A DNA stretch of 36,621 nt from an uncultured Shewanella sp. GTDB taxonomy: Bacteria > Pseudomonadota > Gammaproteobacteria > Enterobacterales > Shewanellaceae. The position numbers and the translations under genes were made by a program. Positions 8,932 through 17,478 of this stretch are shown in pieces. Below the pieces are notes generated by a model, which saw only the letters and a list, made by a program, of their open reading frames with translations, was not told the origin of the DNA and ran no database searches. Within the stretch, counting starts at the first letter, position 1; each line of letters begins with the position of its first letter. The stretch spans positions 1-36,621 of the forward strand of contig NZ_CANLZC010000054.1 in NCBI RefSeq assembly GCF_947495455.1. Reading direction: 5' to 3'.

Positions 8932-9483
8932 CTATTTAACTGCATCACCACTACCGCTACCAGTAGCTGTCATAACAATATATTTAAAATAGCCTTTAAT
9001 CGTTAATGAATCGATCATTTTACGATCAATGCTAGCTAATAGTTCTGGTGTTGACATGTCGATATTACTTACTTGAGCCAACCCCGTGATGCCAGGTAGG
9101 ACATTATAAACTCCCAGAGCCTCTCTCTCCTTAATAAGTCTATCTTGATTAAACAAATTAGGTCTAGGACCAACGAGACTCATTTCACCTTTCAGAACAT
9201 TAATAAGTTGTGGCAATTCATCAATTTTAGTTTTACGTAAGAAAAAACCTAATTTAGTTATAGATGTATTACTTGCAAGATGACTAGCAACAGACTCTGT
9301 TTCAACTGACATGGTCCTAAACTTTATCAATTGAAATGGTTTTTGGTTACGACCAACACGTGTTTGAACAAAGATCGGAGAACCTGTATCGAAAGCACCT
9401 ATAACTATCACAATTAACAATACTGGCCATAAAAATAAAAGGCCTAAGAAGGCCGCTAAAAAATCTAACACTCGAATCATCAT
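8932..9483 (-). CDS. small undecaprenyl-phosphate sugar-1-phosphate transferase (PglC/WreU-like initiating enzyme)
   Basis: Monotopic phosphoglycosyltransferase that moves a sugar-1-phosphate onto undecaprenyl phosphate at the inner membrane, starting repeat-unit assembly. 183 residues means only the catalytic domain, without the N-terminal membrane region of WbaP/WcaJ. One hydrophobic re-entrant helix at about residues 5-30 is followed by KFRTMSVETES near 54-64, the Asp-Glu pair in KIDELPQL near 88-95, SLVGPRPNL and PGITGLAQV near 129-137. The start overlaps the stop of the upstream reductase (ATGATGA). The neighbouring reductase and the CapD-type dehydratase suggest the primed sugar is QuiNAc or another 6-deoxy-HexNAc. 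This is inference. Confidence 0.9.
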   Translation of the reverse strand: MMIRVLDFLAAFLGLLFLWPVLLIVIVIGAFDTGSPIFVQTRVGRNQKPFQLIKFRTMSVETESVASHLASNTSITKLGFFLRKTKIDELPQLINVLKGEMSLVGPRPNLFNQDRLIKEREALGVYNVLPGITGLAQVSNIDMSTPELLASIDRKMIDSLTIKGYFKYIVMTATGSGSGDAVK

Positions 9484-10391
9484 TTACTCCTTGAAAGAAA
9501 GTTCATAGCCTGCTTCATTGTATATGGTGCTCTCCAACCTAGTACATGTTGAAGATTAGAAGAGTCGACTTCTAGATTACCCACCAATAGCTGTATCTTC
9601 GAAGACTTATTAATGAATAATCTACCCAAGAGCTTCATGAATATAACAGGAACAGGAATTTGAATTAATTTCTGTCCAACACCGGCAGCTATTTCATTGG
9701 TGAATTCTTTTATTGAAACCGATTCGCCATCTGATGCTAAAAAAGTATTCCCTGGAGCTTTGGGGTGACTCGCACACGTAAATAGTAAATCACATAAATT
9801 TTGCACTGAAATAAAACTACGCTTATTATTCACTAAAGCAAAAGGTAAAAATGGGATTTTATGAATTAACCGAACCAAAGAACCAAAATTTCCTGGAGCA
9901 TCAGCCCCATACACTAAAGTAGGCCGAACAATAACAACTTCTATACCTGTATCCTCAGCTAAGTTATTGAGTGCAAGCTCAGCATCATACTTAGAACGCG
10001 AGAAAGCATTGTGTGGATTTGGAATTGAATTATTAGAAAATGGAGTGTCTATGGTAGTAGCTCCATTTACACCAATAGAACTAACAAAGACAAAACGTTT
10101 TACACCAGCATTTGCTGCTTCTCTAGCCAGATGTAAGGTTCCAGATACATTAACTGCCTGATAATCCTCTTCACTGAATAAATGATTATGAGCAAGACCA
10201 GCAAGATGAATTATTGTATCTATATCATTAAAAACGCCACTCCAATTAGTATTCTCATCAAGATTAGTGATTAAATGTTCTGAACCATGCCTTACTTTGT
10301 TCGAATTCCTGACAACACATCTTTTTATAGGATAGTTACTTGAAAAAAATGAACCAATAAAACCAGAACTTCCTGTTAAAAGAATGTTCAT
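9480..10391 (-). CDS. NAD-dependent epimerase/dehydratase, likely UDP-4-keto-6-deoxy-HexNAc reductase (WbpV/WreQ-like)
   Basis: Extended SDR of 303 residues. N-terminal TGSSGFIGSFF (residues 6-16), IIHLAGLAHN near 60-69, FVSSIGVNG near 100-108 and the catalytic SRSKYDAELAL near 130-140 are present. The AGLAHN and SSIGVNG blocks are what I associate with the reductase group next to small initiating transferases, which reduces the 4-keto group of UDP-4-keto-6-deoxy-GlcNAc to UDP-QuiNAc. The four-base overlap with the PglC-like gene suggests linked function. A 4-epimerase acting on UDP-HexNAc is the alternative. About 130 bases without a gene separate it from the upstream GT4 gene. Confidence 0.75.
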   Translation of the reverse strand: MNILLTGSSGFIGSFFSSNYPIKRCVVRNSNKVRHGSEHLITNLDENTNWSGVFNDIDTIIHLAGLAHNHLFSEEDYQAVNVSGTLHLAREAANAGVKRFVFVSSIGVNGATTIDTPFSNNSIPNPHNAFSRSKYDAELALNNLAEDTGIEVVIVRPTLVYGADAPGNFGSLVRLIHKIPFLPFALVNNKRSFISVQNLCDLLFTCASHPKAPGNTFLASDGESVSIKEFTNEIAAGVGQKLIQIPVPVIFMKLLGRLFINKSSKIQLLVGNLEVDSSNLQHVLGWRAPYTMKQAMNFLSRSK

Positions 10392-10524
10392 AGTATAAAC
10401 CTAAAACACTGCATAACTCACACTTCCTTTAGAAATAACTAGATTGTTATCATTCATTATTTTTTATTCCATCAACTCTATAAACTATTAGAACTGAATA
10501 AAAAGTTATATACTGCTAAAGAAA

Positions 10525-11640
10525 TCAATCCTGTAGACAAGACAAATATTTATTAATAACAATTTTTTCATCAAATTTAGCTTCAGCTTTAAAGCGACTA
10601 TTATTCCCCATAACAAGACGCGTCTGAAAATCCATCTGAATAAATTTATCTAAAGCTAAAACTAAACTATCAAGACATTTCGGTTCACACAAAAAACCAT
10701 TATAATTATCAGTCACAGCATCTCGACAGCCAACACTATCAGTCGTAATAATAGGCTTACCAAGTGCAGCAGCTTCAAGTAAAGAGCGCGGCACCCCTTC
10801 ACGATAATAAGATGGCAAAACAATACAACTTGCTTTTTCCATTTCATTCTCGACATTATCAGAAACACCTAGATAATTAACAATACCTTCAGAGGTCCAT
10901 GAATCCATTATTTCCTGAGACACCGCCGAGGGGTTATCACTCTCAATAAAACCGAGTAAAGAAAACTCAACATCAGAACCATAGCGTGACTTGAGTATTC
11001 TTGCTGCATCAACATAGTATTTTACGCCCTTGTCATAAAGCATTCTTGCAACTAATAAAAAAACAAGTTTATTACTTTTACTACTATCAACAGATATAGA
11101 TGGCCTAAATCTTTCCAAATCAACACCTGAACCAGGAAGCATTTTCACTTGACTTTCTTTGCAAATCCCATGTTCCAGAAACAAATTTTTGTCATCATGA
11201 TTTTGAAAAAATATTACATCTGCTTTATGCTGAGTAAATTTATACATAGTTTTAATTAACTTTGAGATGAAAGTTTCACGAATAAAAGCAACTCCTAACC
11301 CTGCAATATTATTAATGATTTTTGCATTACAAAAATACGAAGAAAATGTACTATAAATATTATTCTTAGGTGAAAAATTTAAAATATAATCTGGTTTAAT
11401 CTTATAGTATATTTTGCATAATCTCATTATGACTACTAAATCACTAAAAGGGTTAGTACCAGATGCATCAATGTCTACGTTTATATATTTACAACCAAGT
11501 TCAACTAACTTTTCAGTATAAGAATCTGATTTCGTAACAATGTAAACATCAAAATCATTCTTCAATAGTGTTTTTATTAAATTGCGTCTAAAGTTATATA
11601 AAGACCACGAAACATTTGAGCTTAAAACAACTTTCGTCAT
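10525..11640 (-). CDS. glycosyltransferase family 4 (GT-B)
   Basis: Cytoplasmic retaining glycosyltransferase that adds one sugar to the lipid-linked repeat. Family signs: GSGVDLERFRPS near residues 169-180, LVARMLYDKGVKYYVDAARI near 195-214, and PSYYREGVPRSLLEAAALGK near 280-300 with the EX7E-type nucleotide-sugar site. I chose the second of two adjacent ATGs (11640) because AGGA lies six bases before it. The TTG at 11670 would add ten residues with no ribosome site. The fold and family are clear but donor and acceptor are not predictable; CapM/WbpU-like relatives often add HexNAc or deoxy sugars. About 56 bases separate it from the acyltransferase upstream. Confidence 0.88.
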   Translation of the reverse strand: MTKVVLSSNVSWSLYNFRRNLIKTLLKNDFDVYIVTKSDSYTEKLVELGCKYINVDIDASGTNPFSDLVVIMRLCKIYYKIKPDYILNFSPKNNIYSTFSSYFCNAKIINNIAGLGVAFIRETFISKLIKTMYKFTQHKADVIFFQNHDDKNLFLEHGICKESQVKMLPGSGVDLERFRPSISVDSSKSNKLVFLLVARMLYDKGVKYYVDAARILKSRYGSDVEFSLLGFIESDNPSAVSQEIMDSWTSEGIVNYLGVSDNVENEMEKASCIVLPSYYREGVPRSLLEAAALGKPIITTDSVGCRDAVTDNYNGFLCEPKCLDSLVLALDKFIQMDFQTRLVMGNNSRFKAEAKFDEKIVINKYLSCLQD

Positions 11641-11696
11641 CATTTTTCCTAGTAATGCACCAAAATACAAGCCATACCTAGATAAATACTATTTTA

Positions 11697-12227
11697 TTAG
11701 CTATGCTTTAATATCAAACTATCTCTTTTTTGTATTAGTGTTGTATTGGCAGGAACGTCTTTAGTTACGACCGAACCTGCAGAAATTATAGCATTATCAC
11801 CAATACTTACTCCTTTGAGTACTATAACACCACAACCTATCCAAACTCCCTCCCCCAACTTAATACCGTCCACCACAAACTCATTTCTAGACGTACGACC
11901 ATTTTCCACTACATGATCATGATCGTAAAACAAAACATTTTCAGCTATCATACAACGATTACCGATAGAAATAGCTTTCTTACAATTAATACTAACCCCC
12001 CTATTTACGAATACATTACTTCCGATAATCAATTCACCACCATTTATATTAACAGAGCAATTGTTTCTAAAAGTTGTTTTTTTTCCTACAATGAAACTTC
12101 CACTCTTGATAATCACACGACTTGGCAATACACTATATAAATAATCATACTTCACAGACCCGTAATAAATAAGCTTATAAAAAAAACTAATAATAATAGA
12201 AATCAGTCTCTCAAATACTTTTACCAT
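11697..12227 (-). CDS. hexapeptide-repeat acyltransferase (probable sugar O-acetyltransferase)
   Basis: Left-handed beta-helix transferase of 176 residues using acyl-CoA to acylate the glycan. Hexapeptide-type repeats are seen through the middle (GSNVFVNRGVSINC, IGNRCMIAENVL) and again at the C-terminal end (LGEGVWIGCGVIVLKGVSIG, then DNAIISAGSVVTKDVPANT). The probable catalytic histidine is in LFYDHDHVV, near residue 104. The ending VVTKDVP is typical of CysE/LacA/WbbJ-type enzymes. Its stop lies 56 bases from the GT4 start, and its ATG directly abuts the stop of the GT2 gene, so both are co-translated. The acyl group and target sugar are unknown. Confidence 0.85.
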   Translation of the reverse strand: MVKVFERLISIIISFFYKLIYYGSVKYDYLYSVLPSRVIIKSGSFIVGKKTTFRNNCSVNINGGELIIGSNVFVNRGVSINCKKAISIGNRCMIAENVLFYDHDHVVENGRTSRNEFVVDGIKLGEGVWIGCGVIVLKGVSIGDNAIISAGSVVTKDVPANTTLIQKRDSLILKHS

Positions 12228-13064
12228 CTAGTTTATTCCTTTGCTAAAAACAATTTTCAAAAACAAAAAAAGTATATTTAAATCTAGATATTTAATAAAT
12301 GATAGTTTAAATTTCTTATTGTTTTTCCAATATTCATATCGTAGTAAGTGAAACCTTCTTTGAGAAACAGTCATTTTGGATGAGTGTTTCTCAAAATAGT
12401 TTATGAGTCCTTTTAATTTATTATTTGAAGTTGTTATTCTAGGAGAATCATGATCTATAAACAAATTATATGTATTCTCACTAAGCCTATAGCAAACACC
12501 ATAATTCTCAATCAGTCTAACCCAAAGATCTATATCTTGAGCAGAAGTTAAATTTACATCAAAACCATTTACTTTCATTAATCTATCACGTTCAACAAAA
12601 ATTTGATTTCCAATACAGTTATACCATAATGCATTACACAGTGTAATAACTTTATTCTTTCCATTAAATAAGTTATAAGACTTATTTTTTCCCACTACCT
12701 TGATATCTGAGCAAAAAAAAGAGTATTTATCATCATAATAATCTACAAATTTGCTTATTCTATCAACATCAAAACTATCGTCATCATCTAACCCTGTTAT
12801 AAACTTCCCACAAGCAAGCTTAATTCCTTGATTACGAGTAAAGCAAGCCCCCATATTAGTATCATTGCAACGATAAAAAATAGAAATTTTTGGATTATTA
12901 ATAATAAATTGTTTTACTATGTCAGCTGTATTATCTGTTGATGCATCATCACTTACAATAATTTCAATATTGCTATAACTTTGATTAATGACTGACTCAA
13001 TAGCTCGAGTAAGTAATAAACTTCTATTATGAGTACAAATAATAATGCTAACTAATGGTTTCAT
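12228..13064 (-). CDS. glycosyltransferase family 2 (GT-A)
   Basis: Inverting GT-A transferase of 278 residues. The N-terminal VSIIICTHNRSLLLTRAIES (residues 5-24), SNIEIIVSDDASTDNTADIV near 32-51, the metal-binding DDDD in ITGLDDDDSFD near 91-101, and the acceptor-side AQDIDLWVRLIENYG near 180-194 are all visible. No membrane segment is evident, although the last 20 residues are hydrophobic. It overlaps the wzy gene by 17 bases and abuts the next acyltransferase gene. Sugar specificity cannot be read from the sequence. The coding DNA is strongly AT-rich compared with the wza-wzc genes. Confidence 0.88.
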   Translation of the reverse strand: MKPLVSIIICTHNRSLLLTRAIESVINQSYSNIEIIVSDDASTDNTADIVKQFIINNPKISIFYRCNDTNMGACFTRNQGIKLACGKFITGLDDDDSFDVDRISKFVDYYDDKYSFFCSDIKVVGKNKSYNLFNGKNKVITLCNALWYNCIGNQIFVERDRLMKVNGFDVNLTSAQDIDLWVRLIENYGVCYRLSENTYNLFIDHDSPRITTSNNKLKGLINYFEKHSSKMTVSQRRFHLLRYEYWKNNKKFKLSFIKYLDLNILFLFLKIVFSKGIN

Positions 13065-14304
13065 TAAATTTAGACCTTTTAAATTTAGATTGCAATGCTG
13101 AAAAAAAAGTAACCAATGACATTACCAATATAAAAACTTTTAATGTACCAAGACAAAATGTTATGTCTACTCTAAATGCATAAAAAACATTGTAAACTAA
13201 AAAAGGAAGCGAAAGAATTATCAGCTTACTAGGTCTGAATAAATACCTATAATTAATATAAGTTAAAAACATAAAGAAAATTATTAAAAAAGTAATAAAA
13301 CCAAATATACCTGAAATAGCTATTATTTCACCATGAATAGAACTGGCAAGTCCGAAATGTATATTATGAATTTTAGCCAAGACTGCAGAATATCTAATAT
13401 ACTCTGTCCCTGAAATTTGTTCAAAAATTTCTCCCATACCAGGAACTATACTAAACAATCTATGAAAAAAATATCCAGTTCCAAGAGTAACTTCATTCAC
13501 TATTGTCATATTAAAATTATAAGCAACGGCATTAGGATCAACAATAATTAAACTGACAATATCCAATAAACTAACATCTTTGTATATATCAACCACTATT
13601 CCAAAATCAAAATTTTTGATATATTTATATGTTAATTTAAAAATAGCCAAAAAAGCAACAACGAATAATAATAAAAACCCTTTTTTATATTGCTCCAAAA
13701 GTTTAAACTTCTTATTTCTACATGAGAATAATAAAATAGTTAAAATGGCAATCACAATATTAGATCTTGAACCAACATATAAAGAAAAAGTTAGAAGTAA
13801 AGAACAAATAACAAACATTACTGCACTTTTATTAATATAAGATAAAAGTAAAGAGCAAGTGATGAACCATATTCCTAAACCATAAATAGCAGTATTTTGA
13901 GTAGCAAGGTTAGTTTTATCCGAATTGAGTAAATTACCAATTCCAGCTATGTATATCCCTACTAAAAATATGATAGTTGAAATAGAAAAAAATAATTTGA
14001 CTAATTCGCGATTCATACTATCTATCACAACGACTTTACTTTTTGATAAATAAAAATCAAAAAAAATGATATAACTAGTTAGCAGGATAAAGTATATATT
14101 TATATATAAATATGTTTCAGATGAAATTTCACCAGAATAAAGAAAACCATAGATATTAATACTGCCAACCAAAAATGGAGAAAAATAAAAAATAGAGGAT
14201 AATGTTAACAGTGAAAAAATATCAAAATATCTTTTCTTAGAAAAAATATAACTCAATAATAATATGACAATAAAACATAAACTATAATAACTAAAGGAGA
14301 TCAT
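13048..14304 (-). CDS. wzy: polysaccharide polymerase, Wzy-like
   Basis: Integral inner-membrane protein of 418 residues with around ten to twelve hydrophobic segments. It has a large polar loop at about residues 225-310 that carries a VDPNAVAYNF stretch and a charged region near GMGEIFEQISG, as expected for the periplasmic loop of a Wzy polymerase. Wzy proteins are poorly conserved in sequence. The call rests on topology, length, and position between wzx and glycosyltransferase genes in a wza-wzc locus. A GGAG ribosome site lies seven bases before the ATG. It overlaps both neighbours (17 bases with GT2, 14 with the upstream gene). Extremely AT-rich codons. Polymerase identity is likely, not proven. 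Confidence 0.78.
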   Translation of the reverse strand: MISFSYYSLCFIVILLLSYIFSKKRYFDIFSLLTLSSIFYFSPFLVGSINIYGFLYSGEISSETYLYINIYFILLTSYIIFFDFYLSKSKVVVIDSMNRELVKLFFSISTIIFLVGIYIAGIGNLLNSDKTNLATQNTAIYGLGIWFITCSLLLSYINKSAVMFVICSLLLTFSLYVGSRSNIVIAILTILLFSCRNKKFKLLEQYKKGFLLLFVVAFLAIFKLTYKYIKNFDFGIVVDIYKDVSLLDIVSLIIVDPNAVAYNFNMTIVNEVTLGTGYFFHRLFSIVPGMGEIFEQISGTEYIRYSAVLAKIHNIHFGLASSIHGEIIAISGIFGFITFLIIFFMFLTYINYRYLFRPSKLIILSLPFLVYNVFYAFRVDITFCLGTLKVFILVMSLVTFFSALQSKFKRSKFNETIS

Positions 14305-15616
14305 CTAACAACTCCATTACGTCAAGGTAACCACTTACATTTTCAAAATACTCAGAACCAGCCAATGGGATAATTGCTACATTACATCCCATCAGCTTTG
14401 CTTCTATCAAGGCTGTTGAAAAAACACCTATGACATACTCACTTTCATACAATAATTGATGAATATTTGTTGACTTTACTAATGTAATATTATCTATTTT
14501 TTTCAGCTTTTCAATAAATTTATTATCCACATTATACTCTGATGGATGTAACTTATATTGAATATTATATTTTTTAAAATGTGAGATATGTTCTAAAATA
14601 AATTTGGCAATTGAACTTGTATGCACACCTTGAGAAATAACTGTAATTGTCATACTTATCTTTTTACTAGTACTAATGTATTTATCCAACAAGTTTTGAT
14701 ATGGATAATCAACAATAGCATTTAATATTTTACAGTCGGAATGGAATGATGCACCTAAATTCCATTCATTACCCCAAATAAGCATTTGATTAGGAAATAT
14801 ATGATCTTCAGGTAAGTAATTGCATTGAGGAAAAGAATACCCTAAATGATATTTGCTAATAATGCCATGCTGAATCTCTCTAACATTTAATCCTATTTCT
14901 TTAGCTGCGCCGACAAAGTCCCCACGACCAGAATAAGGTGTTACTATATCAAAGCTTTTTGCATTAACTTTAGTAAGGATATACTTAATACATTTTTTTC
15001 GAAAAGTATAGCGTGAAATGTACTTTGAAAAATACTTAAGTAGATCAAATTTTAAACCTAAATTATTATAAATTTCAGACTCAATTTTTTTTACAATCTC
15101 TCTAGTATCACTATTAAACTTCGTGGGAAACAATATTGATTTTGCCCCTGCTAACGCCAACAACCAACTTAGATCAATAGCATCATTAAGATCATCATTT
15201 TTATCAAAATCCACACCATGTGGTAACCTTAAAGATAAAACTTTTGTATCCTTTATAATAGCTTTTCTTATTTTATACGTATACACATCCCTTTTTTTTC
15301 CATCCAATAGAACACTACGATCATGTTCTAAAATAACTTTTTGGTATACATTTTTAAGTTTAAATAATCCTAAAATAGATGTAACACATTTTAGAGAAAA
15401 TTTAAATCGATTCAACCATTTAATTATATTAGAAGAGTTTTCAACTTTATGAGGTTGTTCAACTACACCCAATTTAGTGGCCACTTTATAATAAAGTGGC
15501 ATTCTAATATATTGCCATATATATACACCTGAAATATTCAACTCAAACAGTTTGAATTCAATTTCCAACTGCCAAAAAAAATCACATAACTCTTTGATTG
15601 AAATTCTTTTTCTCAC
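14291..15616 (-). CDS. uncharacterised capsule/O-antigen protein, possible GT-B transferase
   Basis: 441 residues with no strong membrane segment. I do not recognise a defined family. It has features of GT-B-type surface glycan transferases: TPYSGRGDFVGAAKEIGLN near 222-240, then an IQHGIISKYHLGYSFP stretch, and near the C-terminus YESEYVIGVFSTALIEAKLM. The last resembles the donor-site 'STAL.E' pattern of polysialyltransferase-like and CDP-polyol transferase-like proteins. The start is a GTG (15616-15614) with AAGGA about six bases upstream. It overlaps wzx by 35 bases and wzy by 14, so it is firmly in the operon. Most likely it transfers one of the repeat-unit sugars, perhaps the nonulosonic acid or a polyol phosphate. 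This is inference. Confidence 0.6.
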   Translation of the reverse strand: MRKRISIKELCDFFWQLEIEFKLFELNISGVYIWQYIRMPLYYKVATKLGVVEQPHKVENSSNIIKWLNRFKFSLKCVTSILGLFKLKNVYQKVILEHDRSVLLDGKKRDVYTYKIRKAIIKDTKVLSLRLPHGVDFDKNDDLNDAIDLSWLLALAGAKSILFPTKFNSDTREIVKKIESEIYNNLGLKFDLLKYFSKYISRYTFRKKCIKYILTKVNAKSFDIVTPYSGRGDFVGAAKEIGLNVREIQHGIISKYHLGYSFPQCNYLPEDHIFPNQMLIWGNEWNLGASFHSDCKILNAIVDYPYQNLLDKYISTSKKISMTITVISQGVHTSSIAKFILEHISHFKKYNIQYKLHPSEYNVDNKFIEKLKKIDNITLVKSTNIHQLLYESEYVIGVFSTALIEAKLMGCNVAIIPLAGSEYFENVSGYLDVMELLDDLL

Positions 15617-16808
15617 TTGAATCCTTTTTAATATTAATTACTGCACTAGTTAATAGAGCCATTATAAAATAAGAAATACTTGTCATAAGAGCAGCAGCCA
15701 TTACACCATATTTAGGTATAAATAATATATTACCAGAAATGTTTACTATAGCTGCAAAAGGACTTATGTATTTTAAATAGCTTGTCTTAGCCTGACTAAT
15801 GAGTACTGAAACATTTAACTGATATACTACAAAAATTAAATATGAAAATATCAGCACAGGAAGTATATCAAGAGCCAATATATACTCATTTGAAAAAAAA
15901 CATGAAAATATTAAACTAATTAAAAAGTAAAAAACGATAGAAAAAATAATGAACATAGCTATAAAGTACTGTTTATATTTTAAGACCATATCCTTTTTGT
16001 TTTTATTTTTAAAATAAAATGGATTCCATGCTTTCATAAATGCATCACTAATAACCTTCATCACTATTGATAAATTAGCAGCTAACAAGTATGTAGCAAC
16101 AATATCAGACTCGAGGTATTTATTTAAAATATATCTATCTGATATATTTATAACAATTAAGGATAATGAGTGAGGAATCAGCGGTAAACACAAAAAAACA
16201 ACGGATTTAAAATAATTATAATCATTACAACGTATAGGATTACTAATTTTTATAAAATTAATAATCGAAAATATTGCAAAGCAGATATTTATTAATAAAA
16301 CAGGTATAACCCAAGATGCCAATCCAAAATCTTCCCTCTCTGTTACTAAAAAATATACAGAAGAAAAATTTGCAATTGTATAAAAAACTTCAAAAAAAAC
16401 ATATTTTTTTAATAACCCCATTGTTCTAAGTAAAGATAAATATAGATTATTAAATACAATACCTCCCGCAGATAAAGCCAGTAGTAAATAATAAATTTCA
16501 AAGTTGAAAAATATGAAATATAAAAAAACACAAGCTAAAACTATTAATATTGCTATAGAACAAATAAGTACAACATTAAAAACTATCTTTGAAAAGTTTT
16601 CCTTCTCTTCATTAAAATAATACTTAGGGATTACAGCTTGAGTGCCTAAACTCATAAGAATGGAGATAAAACCCAACGACGAAATGTACAAAGATCCTTT
16701 TGCAAAATCTGCAGTTGAAAGGTGACTTGTAAGTATCGGCAATAAAAGAAATGGCGATAATTTAGAAAACACAGAAGTTGCCAAATAAACAAATGATGTT
16801 TTAATCAT
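15582..16808 (-). CDS. wzx: polysaccharide flippase, Wzx-like (MOP superfamily)
   Basis: Inner-membrane protein of about 408 residues with roughly twelve hydrophobic segments spread over its whole length. The N-terminal pattern of a small polar start followed by LSPFLLLPILTSHLSTADFA is typical of O-antigen/capsule flippases (Polysacc_synt family). It moves undecaprenyl-PP-linked repeats to the periplasm for Wzy. I use the ATG at 16808, which overlaps the stop of the acyltransferase gene by eight bases. A GTG nine bases further out lacks a ribosome site. The KKNKKDMVLKYKQY loop in the middle is the usual positively charged linker between halves. Its coding DNA is very AT-rich. Confidence 0.88.
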   Translation of the reverse strand: MIKTSFVYLATSVFSKLSPFLLLPILTSHLSTADFAKGSLYISSLGFISILMSLGTQAVIPKYYFNEEKENFSKIVFNVVLICSIAILIVLACVFLYFIFFNFEIYYLLLALSAGGIVFNNLYLSLLRTMGLLKKYVFFEVFYTIANFSSVYFLVTEREDFGLASWVIPVLLINICFAIFSIINFIKISNPIRCNDYNYFKSVVFLCLPLIPHSLSLIVINISDRYILNKYLESDIVATYLLAANLSIVMKVISDAFMKAWNPFYFKNKNKKDMVLKYKQYFIAMFIIFSIVFYFLISLIFSCFFSNEYILALDILPVLIFSYLIFVVYQLNVSVLISQAKTSYLKYISPFAAIVNISGNILFIPKYGVMAAALMTSISYFIMALLTSAVINIKKDSSEKKNFNQRVM

Positions 16809-17460
16809 TAAAATCACTCAGTTCATAGTTTTTTTGGAAAAAATTAATATTTTTTCTTATTTTCTCAATAGGCCAGTTCCACCAATTTAACTCAAGTAAT
16901 TCTAAAATTTGTTTTTGATTAAATCTTTTTTTTATTACTCTAGCTGGAGTACCAGCAACTATTTCAAAAGGTAAAACATCTTTAGTAACAATACTACCAG
17001 CTCCAACAACAGCCCCGTCACCGATACTAACGCCAGATAAAATAACAGCTCCTGTTCCTATCCAGACATCGTTTCCTATTCTGCACTTTTCATGTGTTAA
17101 TTCATCTTTATCTGTAAACCCCATTCTTTTTACATAAGGAAAAGCACTTGTGGTTGGTCGATAAAGTTCATGATTTCTAGCATTGATCGTTACATTCCAG
17201 GATATAGAACAAAAGTTTCCTAACGTGGTGTTTGAAATATTACATCTGGATCCAATCGAAGTATAGCAACCTACCGAAGATCCAATTACTTTGGAATGAG
17301 TGCCTAGCCTAGCTCCCTCTAAAAATTTGGTTTTAGAAAGTTCTACTTTTTTATTTATTACACAAAAGCTTTCAAAACTACAATCTCTATATAAAAAACA
17401 ATAAACTTTTTTTTTAATTATAGATTTTAGGGTACGGGGCAAATTCATTACTTTTCTCAT
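16801..17460 (-). CDS. hexapeptide-repeat acyltransferase (CatB/VatD-like)
   Basis: About 219 residues. Beta-helix repeats run from GARLGTHSKVIGSSVGCYTS through RCNISNTTLG. A likely catalytic histidine lies in ARNHELYRPT. CRIGNDVWIGTGAVILSGVS and GDGAVVGAGSIVTKDVLP precede the typical ending FEIVAGTPARVIKKRF. This pattern is that of xenobiotic/streptogramin-type acetyltransferases, which are common as sugar O- or N-acetyltransferases in glycan loci. Start choice is open: ATG at 17460 has no ribosome site, while ATG at 17448 has GAG about seven bases before it. It overlaps wzx by eight bases. It may act on the nonulosonic-acid-like sugar, being next to that block, but this is inference. Confidence 0.85.
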   Translation of the reverse strand: MRKVMNLPRTLKSIIKKKVYCFLYRDCSFESFCVINKKVELSKTKFLEGARLGTHSKVIGSSVGCYTSIGSRCNISNTTLGNFCSISWNVTINARNHELYRPTTSAFPYVKRMGFTDKDELTHEKCRIGNDVWIGTGAVILSGVSIGDGAVVGAGSIVTKDVLPFEIVAGTPARVIKKRFNQKQILELLELNWWNWPIEKIRKNINFFQKNYELSDFND

Positions 17461-17478
17461 TAGTGACAATTAGAGTAT

